This document shows, piece after piece, positions 15,569-15,644 of a stretch of 15,644 nt of DNA. The position numbers and the translations under genes are program-made. The notes beneath the pieces are model-generated. The model saw only the letters and a list, made by a program, of their open reading frames with translations, had not been told where the DNA came from and did no database searches. This DNA comes from JAEUMW01 sp039807745 (GTDB lineage: Bacteria > Pseudomonadota > Gammaproteobacteria > Burkholderiales > JAEUMW01): assembly GCA_039807745.1 (NCBI GenBank), contig JBDHRV010000085.1, positions 1 through 15,644 on the forward strand. The letters run 5' to 3'. Every line of letters begins with the position of its first letter. The stretch's first letter is position 1.

Positions 15569-15644
15569 ATGGCGAAGGGCAAGTTTGAGCGGACGAAGCC
15601 GCACGTGAATGTAGGGACGATTGGGCACGTGGACCATGGGAAGA
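15569..15644 (+). CDS. tuf: Elongation factor Tu, N-terminal start (3' partial)
   Basis: Twenty-five complete codons from ATG 15569 give [20 protein letters not shown] and then VDHGK, the EF-Tu N-terminus with the G1 P-loop GHVDHGK at 19-25. AAGGGG at 15557-15562 is a good ribosome-binding site. The gene closes the str operon and runs off the window. It is the second tuf; the other copy ends at base 77. Several codons here (GTA, ATT, TTT, GGG) are less G/C-ending than those of neighbouring genes, but the piece is too short to draw a conclusion. Confidence 0.96.

Overview
The window is a compact, GC-rich bacterial ribosomal/transcription superoperon with every gene on the + strand: the 3' end of tuf, tRNA-Trp, secE, nusG, rplK, rplA, rplJ, rplL, rpoB, rpoC, rpsL, rpsG, fusA and the 5' end of a second tuf. 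The gene order, the three-segment SecE, the RpoB and RpoC sequences and the short L7/L12 all fit a proteobacterium, most likely a betaproteobacterium. That assignment rests on recognition of the proteins and not on a computed phylogeny.

Layout: 1-77 is the tail of EF-Tu; 167-239 is tRNA-Trp; 255-1132 is secE-nusG (one-base overlap); 1218-2346 is rplK-rplA behind a structured leader; 2347-2659 is a 313-nt leader of the L10-leader type; 2660-3627 is rplJ-rplL; 3648-3674 is a textbook terminator/attenuator, followed by a 12-bp hairpin resembling an RNase III site; 3842-12253 is rpoB-rpoC, with an odd inverted array of 7-nt repeats between them; 12250-12278 is a good sigma70-type promoter whose -35 box overlaps the rpoC stop codon; 12339-12375 is a strong intrinsic terminator lying between that promoter and rpsL; 12474-15542 is rpsL-rpsG-fusA; 15569-15644 is the start of the second tuf.

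The genes form the core of gene expression: RNA polymerase beta and beta', the elongation factor NusG that can couple polymerase to the ribosome, the ribosomal stalk and its base (L11, L1, L10, L7/L12), the decoding-centre proteins S12 and S7, the translation GTPases EF-G and EF-Tu, and the SecE subunit of the translocon. Regulation appears to be mainly at the RNA level: leaders before rplK and rplJ, attenuators before rpoB and rpsL, and hairpins before rpoC and fusA.

I found no new multi-gene system, mobile element or CRISPR array. The points worth a second look are all non-coding: the heptamer hairpin next to the rpoC ribosome-binding site, the promoter-terminator arrangement before rpsL, the rplL-rpoB hairpin pair, secE without a visible ribosome-binding site just after a tRNA, and the fact that both window edges lie 77 bases into tuf, which looks like an assembly break at a duplicated gene.
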